Positions 52,111 to 60,841 of a stretch of DNA of 63,612 nucleotides are shown piece by piece. Numbering within the stretch: position 1 is the stretch's first letter; every line of letters starts with the position of its first letter. The notes beneath the pieces were generated by a model, which made no database searches, had not been told where the DNA came from, and worked only from the letters and a program-made list of their open reading frames with translations. The DNA is from SAR116 cluster bacterium AG-335-B03 (lineage in GTDB: Bacteria; Pseudomonadota; Alphaproteobacteria; Puniceispirillales; Marisalimonadaceae), in NCBI GenBank assembly GCA_003282435.1, contig QBZG01000006.1, positions 1 to 63,612 of the forward strand, read 5' to 3'. The position numbers were made by a program, and so were the translations under genes.

Positions 52111-53518
52111 TGCGTTTCTCCTGATTAATATTCCTAAAAACTGGAATTAGATTCCATAGTCCAATCCCATTTGAACCTTTGACAAGAATAATTTGATTAG
52201 GTTTTACAAATTCAGTTACTATTTTTAAAAGAGGTGAGAAAGTTAAATATGATTTGCAACTAATTAGTTCTTTTAATTCATTACTAATTTTCTTTGTATG
52301 AGGCCCGACAGTTATAAGTAGGTCAGGATTTACTTTTTTTATCATTGGAATAAGTTCAAAATGCATTTCCTTTGCATTTTTTCCTAATTCAAGCATGTCG
52401 CCAATTATTAAAATAGTCTTATAAGTGTTTAACTTATATTTTGTTTTATAAAAATTAGAGAGAGCAGCTTTCATTGAGTCAGGATTTGCATTGTAACTAT
52501 CATCTATTACATATGTTTTATCTTTTTCACCAAAATTTATGATTATTTTCTCGCCTCTTCCAGCAAGAGGTTTTATTCTACTAATTACTTTTTCACTGGT
52601 ATCTGTACATAATCTTAATTCTTTAATAACTGAAATTGTCGCTATGGCATTTAATGCTTGTGTTGTATTCAGGTTTGTTAAATGCCAATTTTTTATCTTG
52701 TCATAACAAATTGTTGATCCTTCATGTTCGTCAACTAATTTAGTAATTTTTGTATTTGCATATTTAGAGTGGCCAAATAAATGTATCTTTGCGGACACTT
52801 TTTTTGCTTTTTTGATTAAATACTTACTCCATAATGTATCAGTATTTATTATAGCTATACCATTTTCATTCAAGGTTGAAAAAATCTCACTTTTTTCATC
52901 TGCAATTTCTTTATCATTTTTAAAATTCTGAATGTGAGAACTGGATATATTTGTTATTAGGGCTATATCCGGTAGTGCAATTTTAGTCAATCTCTGAATT
53001 TCTCCAGCATTATTCATCCCTAGTTCTAAGACACAATAATCATAATCATTATGAAGCCTTGACAAAGTAAGTGAAAGTCCAATTAAATTGTTGTTGTTTT
53101 TGTCCGTATGGTGAGTTTTACCAAATTTCTTTAGAGTATTTGATAAAAGGTGTTTTGTACTCGTCTTTCCACTACTACCTGTTATAGCAATAGTAACTCC
53201 CTTAAATCTATGTCGTGAAAATTTTGCAATTTGTTCTAAGGCTTTTTTAGTATTTTCTACCAATAATGCTTTATATTTACTAGCTAGCATTTTATCAGAT
53301 ACTATTATTCCATAAGCGCCTTTTTTTATGGCATTTTTTATAAAATCGTGACCATCAAATTTATCACCAATTATGGCTATGAATAAGTCACCTTTATTTA
53401 TAGTTCTGTCATCTATACTCACTCCTGAAACCCCATTAAAGTTTTCAAGAAAATATGAAGAGGGATCTAGGGCATTGGTAGCAGTCATTAAATCTTTTTT
53501 TGTCCATAAAGGCTTCAA
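52100..53518 (-). CDS. murF: MurF, UDP-MurNAc-tripeptide D-Ala-D-Ala ligase
   Basis: Completes the pentapeptide by adding D-Ala-D-Ala made by Ddl. The N-domain has GVSIDDRTINKGDLFIAIIGDKFDGHDFI. The ATP loop is IAITGSSGKTSTKHLLSNTL near residue 113, then ELGMNNAGEIQRLTKIALPDIALITNI. The C-domain holds VIDDSYNANPDSMKAALSNF and IGDMLELGKNAKEMH. Length 472 is normal. It overlaps the murE stop by 4 nt (ATGA). Confidence 0.97.
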   Translation of the reverse strand: MKPLWTKKDLMTATNALDPSSYFLENFNGVSGVSIDDRTINKGDLFIAIIGDKFDGHDFIKNAIKKGAYGIIVSDKMLASKYKALLVENTKKALEQIAKFSRHRFKGVTIAITGSSGKTSTKHLLSNTLKKFGKTHHTDKNNNNLIGLSLTLSRLHNDYDYCVLELGMNNAGEIQRLTKIALPDIALITNISSSHIQNFKNDKEIADEKSEIFSTLNENGIAIINTDTLWSKYLIKKAKKVSAKIHLFGHSKYANTKITKLVDEHEGSTICYDKIKNWHLTNLNTTQALNAIATISVIKELRLCTDTSEKVISRIKPLAGRGEKIIINFGEKDKTYVIDDSYNANPDSMKAALSNFYKTKYKLNTYKTILIIGDMLELGKNAKEMHFELIPMIKKVNPDLLITVGPHTKKISNELKELISCKSYLTFSPLLKIVTEFVKPNQIILVKGSNGIGLWNLIPVFRNINQEKRNVA

Positions 53519-55023
53519 TTTATTATTCCAGATTTTTCAATATTTTTAATAGCTTCTTTAGCTACAGTATAATCATCAAAAGGAAGAGTTTCTATTCCGA
53601 CAGCTTGAAATGTCTCATGTCCTTTACCTGCAATAAGTAAAAGATCATTTTTTTGTAACTTGGAGACGGCATATTTAATAGCCTTATCTCTGTTAGGAAT
53701 TTCTGTAGCAGTTGGGCAGCCACTTAAAATCTCACTTCTAATATTTGAAGGAGCCTCATTTCTTGGGTTGTCGTCAGTCACTATCACTATATCCGAATAT
53801 TCATTAGCAATTTCACCCATTAGTTTACGTTTGTTTTTGTCTCTATCTCCTCCGCACCCAAATAAAGTTATTATTCTTTCTCTACCTATTATTTCTTGGA
53901 TAGATTTGAGAGCAGAAGTTAGAGCAGCTGGTGTATGTGCATAATCAATTATTACTAGTGCTTTATTTTTTGTTTCTGAAAGAACTTCCATTCTTCCACG
54001 AGCAGGTTTAAGGTATCCCAAAGATTTAAAAATTAAGTTTGAATCCATACCTAATGCAATGCAAATAGATGCAGATGCCACGACATTATAAACTTGAAAT
54101 TTTCCAATCATTCCAATTGTAGTTTGAAAATTCTGCTCTTTAAATTCTAAAATTAGGTCAATACTTTGTTTGTTTTGTACTACAGATTTAATTTTTACAT
54201 CTGCTTTAGAACACTGACCAAAAGTAATAATAAAATGATTTGTGTTTTTTAATTCTTCATACAATTTTTTACCATATAAATCATCAATATTAATAGAAAT
54301 TGCAGAATTGTTTTTCAATATTTTAGTAAAAAGTCTTTTTTTAGTAGAAAAATAACTTGCAATATCTCCATGATAATCAAGATGATCGTGAGATAAGTTT
54401 GTAAATACAGCTCCTGAAAAATTAACACCATCTAATCTACACTGATCAATACCGTGGGAGGAAGCTTCAAGAGCAAGGTGTGAAATTTTTTCTTCAGCTA
54501 AAAAATTTAACTTTTTATATAAGTCAGAAGGTTCAAATGTTGTTAGATTTTCTTCTTTATTTTTATACACACTTTTATTTATAGCGGTTTGTGTCTTAGT
54601 TCCAAGAGTTCCCATGGATGCCGCTTTCCAACCTGATAGTGCCCATAATTGGCGACAAAATTCAACTGTAGATGTTTTACCATTAGTTCCAGTTACCCCA
54701 ATGATTTGTTTTGGTTGATTTATATAAAATGAAGACAGTAATATTGTATATATCTGTCTAGCAGTTCCTTTTTTGATGGAAAAAACTTTTTTGTTAATTG
54801 AGACCTCGGCTATTATTAAAAATGCACCAAGTTTTTCAGCCTCAGCTATAAATTCAGCTCCATCAAAATTTTTACCTTTAATTGCAACGAATATATAACC
54901 TTTTTTAATTTCTTTACTATTGGAAGAAATACCCCTGACTTTATTATATAAAATTTTATTATTAACATTTTTCAGCAAGTTTTCTGTAATTTTATTTTTT
55001 TCAATCAGATCTTTTAAAAGCAT
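53515..55023 (-). CDS. murE: MurE, meso-diaminopimelate-adding ligase
   Basis: Adds the third residue to the stem peptide. The DNPR motif in VTDDNPRNEAPSNI (near residue 405) is the meso-DAP specificity signature, so Gram-negative-type peptidoglycan is expected. The ATP loop is IIGVTGTNGKTSTVEFCRQLW near residue 110, with LEASSHGIDQCRLDGVNFSGAVFTNLSHDHLDYHG downstream. I start at the ATG at 55023 (502 residues). A GGAG site inside the ftsI end precedes it, and a longer reading would extend 13 residues into ftsI. Confidence 0.97.
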   Translation of the reverse strand: MLLKDLIEKNKITENLLKNVNNKILYNKVRGISSNSKEIKKGYIFVAIKGKNFDGAEFIAEAEKLGAFLIIAEVSINKKVFSIKKGTARQIYTILLSSFYINQPKQIIGVTGTNGKTSTVEFCRQLWALSGWKAASMGTLGTKTQTAINKSVYKNKEENLTTFEPSDLYKKLNFLAEEKISHLALEASSHGIDQCRLDGVNFSGAVFTNLSHDHLDYHGDIASYFSTKKRLFTKILKNNSAISINIDDLYGKKLYEELKNTNHFIITFGQCSKADVKIKSVVQNKQSIDLILEFKEQNFQTTIGMIGKFQVYNVVASASICIALGMDSNLIFKSLGYLKPARGRMEVLSETKNKALVIIDYAHTPAALTSALKSIQEIIGRERIITLFGCGGDRDKNKRKLMGEIANEYSDIVIVTDDNPRNEAPSNIRSEILSGCPTATEIPNRDKAIKYAVSKLQKNDLLLIAGKGHETFQAVGIETLPFDDYTVAKEAIKNIEKSGIIN

Positions 55024-55024
55024 T

Positions 55025-56725
55025 TTACAAATTAGCTCCTTTTTTCTTACCGCGAATTTCATATTTATTTAAATCTTTGGTAAAATCTGATGAAACTTTT
55101 GTTTTGGGTTTAATGTTCAATATAGGTGATATCCTGGTTACTAATCTTTTAATTACTGGAGCAGCAACCCACCCTGCAGTCATATAACCAAACGAAAATT
55201 TTTGTCCTTTCGGATTATCAATCATTATAGTAATTACGAATTGAGGATCGTTCATAGGATACGCTGCAGTAAAAGCTACGATATTTTGCTTCTTTGAATA
55301 TCTACCAGTTTGATTTACTTTTTCTGCAGTTCCTGTTTTGCCTCCAACTAAATATCCTGTGGCCTGAGCTTTTTTAGCTGTTCCATGTTCACTGCTTACT
55401 ACAAGTCGCATTATACTTTTCAATTTTTTTGAGGTTTCACTCGAAAAAATCCTACTATTCGATAACTTTGAATTTGAAATTAATAATGTTGGTTTGATTT
55501 TAACACCATCATTAACTATAGTTGCAGTAGCGGATGCAAGGTGCAACGGAGTTATAGCAATTCCATGCCCATAAGATATTGTCATTGTAGTTAACAATCT
55601 CCCATCTTTAAGAACCTGTGGTTTACCTAACTCAGGAATTTCTAAATCAAGCTTATCCATTAGGCCAAGTGATTTTAAATATTTTAACTGTGTTGATGTT
55701 CCAAATTTTTTAGCTATTTTGGCTGAACCAATATTACTAGAGTGAACTATAACTTCGGGAATATTTAAACGATAATTTAATGGATGAAAATCTCTTATAG
55801 TCCTAGAAGATACTTTCAGTGGTGTAGAAACGTCAAAAACATCATTTTCTTTGACATGATCACTTTCAAACGCTATAGCTGCAGTTACAAGTTTTAGAGT
55901 TGAACCTAACTCATAGATACCTTTTGTTGCTTTATTAAATAAGTTTTGATTATTTATATTATTATAATTATTTGCATTATAATCAGGAAGAGATGTTATG
56001 GCATAAATTTCTCCATTTTTAGCATTCATGACAATGCCTGCCCCACCCTCAGCGTCAAATTTTTTAATTTGTTCTGACATAATTTTTTCTGTTATGTATT
56101 GAATTCCGTTATGTATTGAAATAGTTATATTTTCACCATTTAGTAGTTTCTCATTAAATGATTTTTCAATTCCAGCGATGCCTTCACCATCAATATCAGT
56201 TCCACCTAAAATATGAGATACCAAATTATTATTAGGATAAATTCTTTTATCTTTTGACTCTATTTTAATTCCTTCAATACCTTCTTCTAGTAATAAGACA
56301 TACTCTCTTGGTGAAATCTCTCTTAACAAATTAATGTGTCTTTTTTTTGTATTTAGTTTTTTCCAGAGACTTTCCTCTTTTAATTCAGGAAATATTTTAT
56401 TCAGCTTTTTTATTGTTTTATTTTTATTTAAAATTTCCTGAGGGTTAATATTTAGACTATTTACATCTATTGTAGTTGCTAAAAGCTCCCCATTACGACC
56501 ATATATATTTCCTCGATTTAGTTTGAAAAACAAACTTCTTTGGTTTTTTTTACTAGAAATTTGATTTTTATTTACTTTGGTTACATTAGCTAAAGAAAAA
56601 GTTTTATAGCCAATTATCGAAAAAGAAAGAATTAACAATACGCCACAAATTGATAATTTAATTCTGCGTAATTTTAAATTATTTTTAATAGAAAAATCAT
56701 TATGTAAAAATTCTATTACTCTCAT
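55025..56725 (-). CDS. ftsI: FtsI, septal transpeptidase (class B PBP3)
   Basis: Cross-links septal peptidoglycan with FtsW. An N-terminal transmembrane helix (about residues 24-41) precedes the pedestal with RGNIYGRNGELLATT. The penicillin-binding domain has the three active-site motifs: STLK at residues 275-278 (nucleophile S275), SSN at 329-331 and KTG at 463-465. Length 566 is typical. It overlaps ftsL by 4 nt, and murE starts 1 nt after its stop. Confidence 0.97.
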   Translation of the reverse strand: MRVIEFLHNDFSIKNNLKLRRIKLSICGVLLILSFSIIGYKTFSLANVTKVNKNQISSKKNQRSLFFKLNRGNIYGRNGELLATTIDVNSLNINPQEILNKNKTIKKLNKIFPELKEESLWKKLNTKKRHINLLREISPREYVLLLEEGIEGIKIESKDKRIYPNNNLVSHILGGTDIDGEGIAGIEKSFNEKLLNGENITISIHNGIQYITEKIMSEQIKKFDAEGGAGIVMNAKNGEIYAITSLPDYNANNYNNINNQNLFNKATKGIYELGSTLKLVTAAIAFESDHVKENDVFDVSTPLKVSSRTIRDFHPLNYRLNIPEVIVHSSNIGSAKIAKKFGTSTQLKYLKSLGLMDKLDLEIPELGKPQVLKDGRLLTTMTISYGHGIAITPLHLASATATIVNDGVKIKPTLLISNSKLSNSRIFSSETSKKLKSIMRLVVSSEHGTAKKAQATGYLVGGKTGTAEKVNQTGRYSKKQNIVAFTAAYPMNDPQFVITIMIDNPKGQKFSFGYMTAGWVAAPVIKRLVTRISPILNIKPKTKVSSDFTKDLNKYEIRGKKKGANL

Positions 56726-57027
56726 TTTATATTACTTTCAGTTATCGATTTTGTTACATCTACTAAGTGTTGTAAATCCCAGATATCAATTGCAGAAATT
56801 TCTCTTAATTCTAGTTTATTTTTAGCTAAATTTTCTATCCTTTTAGGACGTTTCAAATAACTAAGCTCTGCCCTTAAAATATTTAAGTCAGTTTCAGTTC
56901 TTATTATATTTTTATTAATTATAGCTAGCTCAAGTTCTTTTTGAGTTATAAGGTATTTAACTTGATATAGTGAAACCGCTACAAAAACTATCAAAAAGAA
57001 AATAATAAAAGATGGATATCTAATCAT
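56722..57027 (-). CDS. ftsL: FtsL-like bitopic division protein
   Basis: Small protein of 101 residues. A transmembrane helix spans about residues 6-22 (SFIIFFLIVFVAVSLYQV). A coiled coil (about 28-68, with heptad-like spacing in ELELAIINKNIIRTETDLNILRAELSYLKRP) and a short tail follow. FtsL sequences diverge strongly, so the call relies on size, topology and position between rsmH and ftsI. The RIENLAKNKLELREI stretch resembles the septum-formation motif of alphaproteobacterial FtsL. It overlaps both neighbours by 4 nt. Confidence 0.88.
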   Translation of the reverse strand: MIRYPSFIIFFLIVFVAVSLYQVKYLITQKELELAIINKNIIRTETDLNILRAELSYLKRPKRIENLAKNKLELREISAIDIWDLQHLVDVTKSITESNIK

Positions 57028-57977
57028 AATGTTTCCCCAAAAACTGATGGGAAAAGTGTTCTTCTTGCAACACGCAATTTAGCTGATCTAGATCTTTTGT
57101 TGATTTTTATTTCATTTTTTGATGGTAAGATTGGTTTTTTAGTTATGATTTCGAGACTATTGTCTCTATTGGGAGCTTCTGGACGATGTCGTGAATGATT
57201 ATCTTTCTTAGCACATTTTAAAAAGAATTTTTTTATTATTCTATCTTCAATAGAATGGAAGGATACAGCAGCTAAAACACCTTGTGGTTGGAGTATTTTT
57301 TCAGCAGCAATTAATCCTTGTTCTAACTCTGATATTTCATCATTCAAATATATTCGAATTGCTTGAAAAGTTTTAGTAGCCGCATCTATTTTTTTATTTG
57401 ATCTTGGAATCGATTTTCTTATTATATTTGCTAATTGTTCTGTTGTTTTTATATAAGTTTTCGACCTTTCAAGAATAATATTTTTTGCTATTCTTTTAGA
57501 ATAGGGTTCTTCACCTAATTCATAAATAATGTTTGCAAGAGTATTTTCTTCAACTTGGTTTATAAACTCTTCTGCGGTGGGACCTTCTTTAGACATTCTC
57601 ATATCAAGTGGACCGTTTAATTTTAGAGAAAACCCTCTGTGCTTTTGATCAAATTGGGGACTGGATACACCTAAATCAAAGACAACCCCAGCCACTTTTT
57701 TAATTTTGAAATCATCTAAGAGACTTACTAATTGAGAGAATTTTGCATTTTTAAAAAAAAATCTGTCTTTAAAATCAATTTTAATTTTTTCTGCAAAAAT
57801 TTTAGCTTCTGGATCTCTATCAAAAGCTATAACTTTACAATCTTTTCTATTTAGAATGGCTTTTGTATATCCGCCTAATCCAAAAGTGGCATCAATGTAA
57901 TATTCATGATTATTTATTGATAAGGCATTTACAACTTCATCGAGCAAAACAGGAATATGTTGAGGTATATAAGACAT
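57024..57977 (-). CDS. rsmH: RsmH (MraW), 16S rRNA m4C1402 methyltransferase
   Basis: SAM-dependent methylation of 16S rRNA C1402. The N-terminus is HIPVLLDEVVNALSI, and the SAM-binding loop is YIDATFGLGGYTKAIL near residue 29. The Asp-containing FDRDPEA, the VAGVVFDLGVSSPQFDQKHRGFS block, and LAAVSFHSIEDRIIKKFF near residue 245 are diagnostic. The C-terminus has KINKRSRSAKLRVARR. Length is 317 residues. It sits 8 nt after mraZ and overlaps ftsL by 4 nt. Confidence 0.97.
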   Translation of the reverse strand: MSYIPQHIPVLLDEVVNALSINNHEYYIDATFGLGGYTKAILNRKDCKVIAFDRDPEAKIFAEKIKIDFKDRFFFKNAKFSQLVSLLDDFKIKKVAGVVFDLGVSSPQFDQKHRGFSLKLNGPLDMRMSKEGPTAEEFINQVEENTLANIIYELGEEPYSKRIAKNIILERSKTYIKTTEQLANIIRKSIPRSNKKIDAATKTFQAIRIYLNDEISELEQGLIAAEKILQPQGVLAAVSFHSIEDRIIKKFFLKCAKKDNHSRHRPEAPNRDNSLEIITKKPILPSKNEIKINKRSRSAKLRVARRTLFPSVFGETL

Positions 57978-57985
57978 TATAATAA

Positions 57986-58432
57986 TTATTCATTCTTTTT
58001 TAAAATTAATTTTGGTGGACCTTTTTCATTAAGAATTTTTTGAGATTTATTGTATTGATTTTCATATTCAGATGGAGACCAAATATAAAAAGATTCTCCA
58101 ATACCCATAAATACTGCTTTATTAGTTAGGCTAGCAAAGCTCATAAGAATATCTGGAATTACTACTCTACCATTGATATCAAATTTTATTTCAAAAGAGT
58201 CTGCCATCATCATTCTTAAAAGAAATGCATCATCTGATAATGCATCTAATTCATCAATAGCATTAATGTATCTCTGCATTCTTGTTAGAGTCGTGCCTTC
58301 AATACATGGGAATTGGAGACTTTTGAATAATATTAAAGGTTCTTTTAATTTTTCAAGATTCATTCTAAAAGATGCCGGAATAGAAACTCTACATTTTAAA
58401 TCAATCTTATTATGTGAAGTAGACAAAAACAT
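57986..58432 (-). CDS. mraZ: MraZ, dcw-cluster transcriptional regulator
   Basis: DNA-binding AbrB-like protein that in E. coli represses its own dcw promoter. Two SpoVT-AbrB repeats are seen: residues about 9-40 (KIDLKCRVSIPASFRMNLE) and about 80-125 (FDINGRVVIPDILMSFASLTNKAVFMGIGESFYIWSP). Length 148 is typical. It is the first coding gene of the cluster. The region 99-153 bp upstream of its start holds the phased TGGGA/TGGTA array that I read as its operator. AGGG lies about 10 nt before the ATG. Confidence 0.95.
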   Translation of the reverse strand: MFLSTSHNKIDLKCRVSIPASFRMNLEKLKEPLILFKSLQFPCIEGTTLTRMQRYINAIDELDALSDDAFLLRMMMADSFEIKFDINGRVVIPDILMSFASLTNKAVFMGIGESFYIWSPSEYENQYNKSQKILNEKGPPKLILKKNE

Positions 58433-58530
58433 TGATATTAAAACCCTAAGTTATAAATAATACACATGCTTGGGATCTAAATTTTTAATTAATTAAAATT
58501 GATTCCTAGTAATTAATATTATTAATATTA

Positions 58531-58585
58531 TGGGATAACATGGGATATTATGGTAGTCAATGGGAAATTGATTAGTTTTATGGTA
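58531..58585. promoter_or_regulatory. Phased TGGGA/TGGTA repeat array, candidate MraZ operator
   Basis: On the plus strand TGGGA begins at 58531, 58541 and 58561, and TGGTA at 58551 and 58581. All are exactly 10 bp apart or a multiple of it, i.e. 5-nt boxes with 5-nt spacers. MraZ of E. coli binds TGGGN boxes separated by 5 nt. Here the boxes lie 99-153 bp upstream of mraZ and read on the strand opposite to mraZ transcription. One further TGGGA at 58471 is also in phase. The link to MraZ is by analogy and position. Confidence 0.55.
58532..58560 (-). promoter_or_regulatory. Candidate promoter of the division and cell-wall cluster
   Basis: Reading the minus strand, -35 TTGACT (58560-58555) is followed after 17 nt by TATCCC (58537-58532), preceded by TGT, giving an extended -10 form. 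Both hexamers lie inside the phased repeat array, so a protein bound to the repeats would block polymerase. The predicted start near 58525 gives an untranslated leader of about 93 nt before mraZ. The -10 matches the consensus only in its first three bases. Confidence 0.35.
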
Positions 58586-58617
58586 TATTATTTTTAAATT
58601 TTAACTCTAAACAAATC

Positions 58618-58960
58618 GTCAGAGAGCAATAAGCCGGGTTCTGTATCAAAATTTTGATTGTAGTTATTAATCTTGAAAATTTGTTACCAAATTTTTCTAG
58701 CGACCTACCCAAGAAACTTCTTAGAAATTGAATAAGTGTTTCTCCTATTTGGTCTTGCTCCAGGTGGGGTTTACAAAGCTATTCCTGTTGCTAGGAACAC
58801 GGTGTGCTCTTACCACACCATTTCACCCTTACCAAAAAATGGCGGTATATTTTCTGTTGCACTTTCCCTAGGGTTGCCCCTGCTGGATGTTATCCAGCAC
58901 CTTATTTCTATGGAGCCCGGACTTTCCTCTTTAAAAAGCAACTACATTACTCTCTGACTT
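58618..58960 (-). ncRNA. rnpB: RNase P RNA (class A)
   Basis: Catalytic RNA that processes the 5' ends of tRNAs. Read on the minus strand, the universally conserved blocks occur in order: GAGGAAAGTCCGGGCTCC (P4/P5 5' side) and GGGCAACCCTAGGGAAAGTG. These are followed by CAGAAAATATACCGCC, GGTAAGGGTGAAATGGTG, GGTAAGAGCACACCG, and the 3' block CAGAACCCGGCTTAT. The ends pair as helix P1 (GTCAGAGAG at 58958-58950 with CTCTCTGAC at 58627-58619), which fixes the boundaries within a few bases. Length is about 343 nt. A loop with GGTAA between AAATTTG and CAAATTT arms might be the GGU tRNA-CCA contact. It lies between uup and mraZ. Confidence 0.96.
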
Positions 58961-58966
58961 CATCAA

Positions 58967-58992
58967 AGTATAATATTTAAATTCTTGGTCAA
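58967..58992 (-). promoter_or_regulatory. Candidate rnpB promoter
   Basis: On the minus strand a -10 TATACT (58972-58967) lies 6 nt before the predicted RNA 5' end at 58960, which is the expected distance. A TTGACC (58992-58987) is upstream but only 14 nt away, shorter than the optimal 17. The -10 is convincing and the -35 less so. Confidence 0.45.
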
Positions 58993-59010
58993 CATATAAT
59001 TATTTAAACT

Positions 59011-60831
59011 TCACTGTTTATTGATTTCATCATTTAAAATTTGTATTTCAAGCCATCGCTCTTCTGCAAAAGATAAATTTTTTTTTATTTCACCTATTTG
59101 GTTTATTGTATCATCAAAGGTCTTTCTATCATCTTTGTATAAATTTTCTTTATTTAAGAGACTTTCCAACTTTTCAAGCTTTTTTTCCATTTCTTCAATT
59201 TTTTGAGGAAGCATCTTTAACTCATAAGTATCTTTAAAAGTAAGCTTTTTTTTCTTTAATATATTTTCTTCAGATTTTTTATTATTCAATTCTTTCTTTT
59301 TAAAATTAGTTTGAGTTTCATTTAATTTTAATTTAGACAAGCCGTATTTGTCATAATAATTTGAAAAATTTCCTTCATGTTTTAAAATTTTACTATTATT
59401 TTCAAAAACTATAAGTTTATCGATTGTATGGTCGAGAAAAAATCTGTCATGGCTAATAATTAGAACTGTACCATCATAATTTTTAACATTTTCCTTTAGA
59501 AGATTTAGTGTTTCAAAATCTAAATCATTGGTAGGCTCGTCTAAAATTAAAAAATTATGCTCATTTAAAAACAACTTGGCAAGTAGTAGTCTCGCTTTTT
59601 CACCCCCTGACAATGTAGAATTACTCTGCAATGATTTTTTTTCATCAAATAGAAATTTTTTTAAATATGATAAAACATGAATTTTTTCTCCTTTGAAGTC
59701 AACATAATCTCCGCTTTCAGTCATTGTCCTCCATGGTGTACTATCTAAATCAATACTTTCTTTATTTTGATCAAAATATTTGATTTTTATATGTTCTCCT
59801 ACTTTTATTCTACCAGTGGTTGGAGAAAAAACGCCTTGCAAGATTTTTATTAAAGTAGTCTTTCCAGTACCATTTGCTCCTATTATACCTATTCTACTAT
59901 TACGTATAATTTTAAGACTAAAGTTCGAAATAATATTGATTTTATTATCTTCTTTATGAGCAAATGATATACCAAACGCCTCAACTATATTCACACCTGA
60001 TTCATTTGTTTTACGAAGATCTAAATCTATTGATTTTCTTTCAATTATTTTTGTGTCTTGAAAATTTTGAGATAATTTTTCTAAAGCTCTAACTCTGCCC
60101 ATATTTCTTTTTCTTCTAGCCGATATTCCTTCAATAGACCACTTTGTTTCACTTTTAATTTTTTGTTTTAATTTGTGAGATTTAATTTTTTCAACTTCGA
60201 TTAATTCTTTAGACCATTCATTAAAGTTCTTATATGGTCCTTCACGTTTCAAAATTTTTCTATTATGAAGCCAGAATGTTTTAGTACCAATTTTCTTTAA
60301 GAATTCTTGGTCATGACTAACAATAACCATTGTTTTTTTGAGAAATAATAGTTTTCTTTCGAGCCAATCTATTGTTGGCAAGTCTATATGATTGGTTGGC
60401 TCATCTAAGAGTAGAATATCAGCTTCACTTAGAATTGATTTTGCAATATAAATTTTACGAATTTCGCCTCCTGAAAGACTTTTTTTATAGTTAATATTTT
60501 TGAGATTTAACTGATCAATAATATCTTCAACTTTGGATAAATCTGGAAATTCAATATCTTGTATTAAAAAATCAACAAGATTTTTAATGAAGGGTTCAGG
60601 TGGATCTTGTTCTAAATAAAACAACTTTAGATTTGGTGAAAACCACATTATTCCATCATCAACTTCTTCAGCCTTTTTTAAAATTTTTAAAAGTGAACTT
60701 TTACCACATCCATTTTCACCAACTAAAATAATACGATCATATTCATGGATAGAGATATTAGCACTACTTAATAGTATTTTATTTGAACGTTCAATTTTTA
60801 AGTTTTGGATTGTAATTAATGGTTTGGACAT
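59011..60831 (-). CDS. uup: Uup-like ABC-F ATPase
   Basis: Soluble ABC-F protein with two cassettes and a C-terminal coiled coil. The first Walker A is VGENGCGKSSLL and signature LSGGEIRKIYIAKSI. The second Walker A is GANGTGKTTLI and signature LSGGEKARLLLAKLF. Walker B/D-loops are DILLLDEPTNHIDLPTIDWLE and NFLILDEPTNDLDFETLNLL. The C-terminal ~100 residues are a Lys/Glu coiled coil (MLPQKIEEMEKKLEKLESLL), typical of Uup, which binds DNA or branched structures and affects ribosome assembly. I start at the ATG at 60831 (606 residues), just after the djlA-like stop; the longer reading overlaps that gene. Confidence 0.92.
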   Translation of the reverse strand: MSKPLITIQNLKIERSNKILLSSANISIHEYDRIILVGENGCGKSSLLKILKKAEEVDDGIMWFSPNLKLFYLEQDPPEPFIKNLVDFLIQDIEFPDLSKVEDIIDQLNLKNINYKKSLSGGEIRKIYIAKSILSEADILLLDEPTNHIDLPTIDWLERKLLFLKKTMVIVSHDQEFLKKIGTKTFWLHNRKILKREGPYKNFNEWSKELIEVEKIKSHKLKQKIKSETKWSIEGISARRKRNMGRVRALEKLSQNFQDTKIIERKSIDLDLRKTNESGVNIVEAFGISFAHKEDNKINIISNFSLKIIRNSRIGIIGANGTGKTTLIKILQGVFSPTTGRIKVGEHIKIKYFDQNKESIDLDSTPWRTMTESGDYVDFKGEKIHVLSYLKKFLFDEKKSLQSNSTLSGGEKARLLLAKLFLNEHNFLILDEPTNDLDFETLNLLKENVKNYDGTVLIISHDRFFLDHTIDKLIVFENNSKILKHEGNFSNYYDKYGLSKLKLNETQTNFKKKELNNKKSEENILKKKKLTFKDTYELKMLPQKIEEMEKKLEKLESLLNKENLYKDDRKTFDDTINQIGEIKKNLSFAEERWLEIQILNDEINKQ

Positions 60832-60841
60832 TTTTATAATA

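Noticed and set aside
58511-58530. Tandem ATTAATATT repeats as part of an origin or phage attachment site
   Set aside because: Two 9-bp AT-only copies are expected by chance at this base composition and no integrase or DnaA boxes are near.
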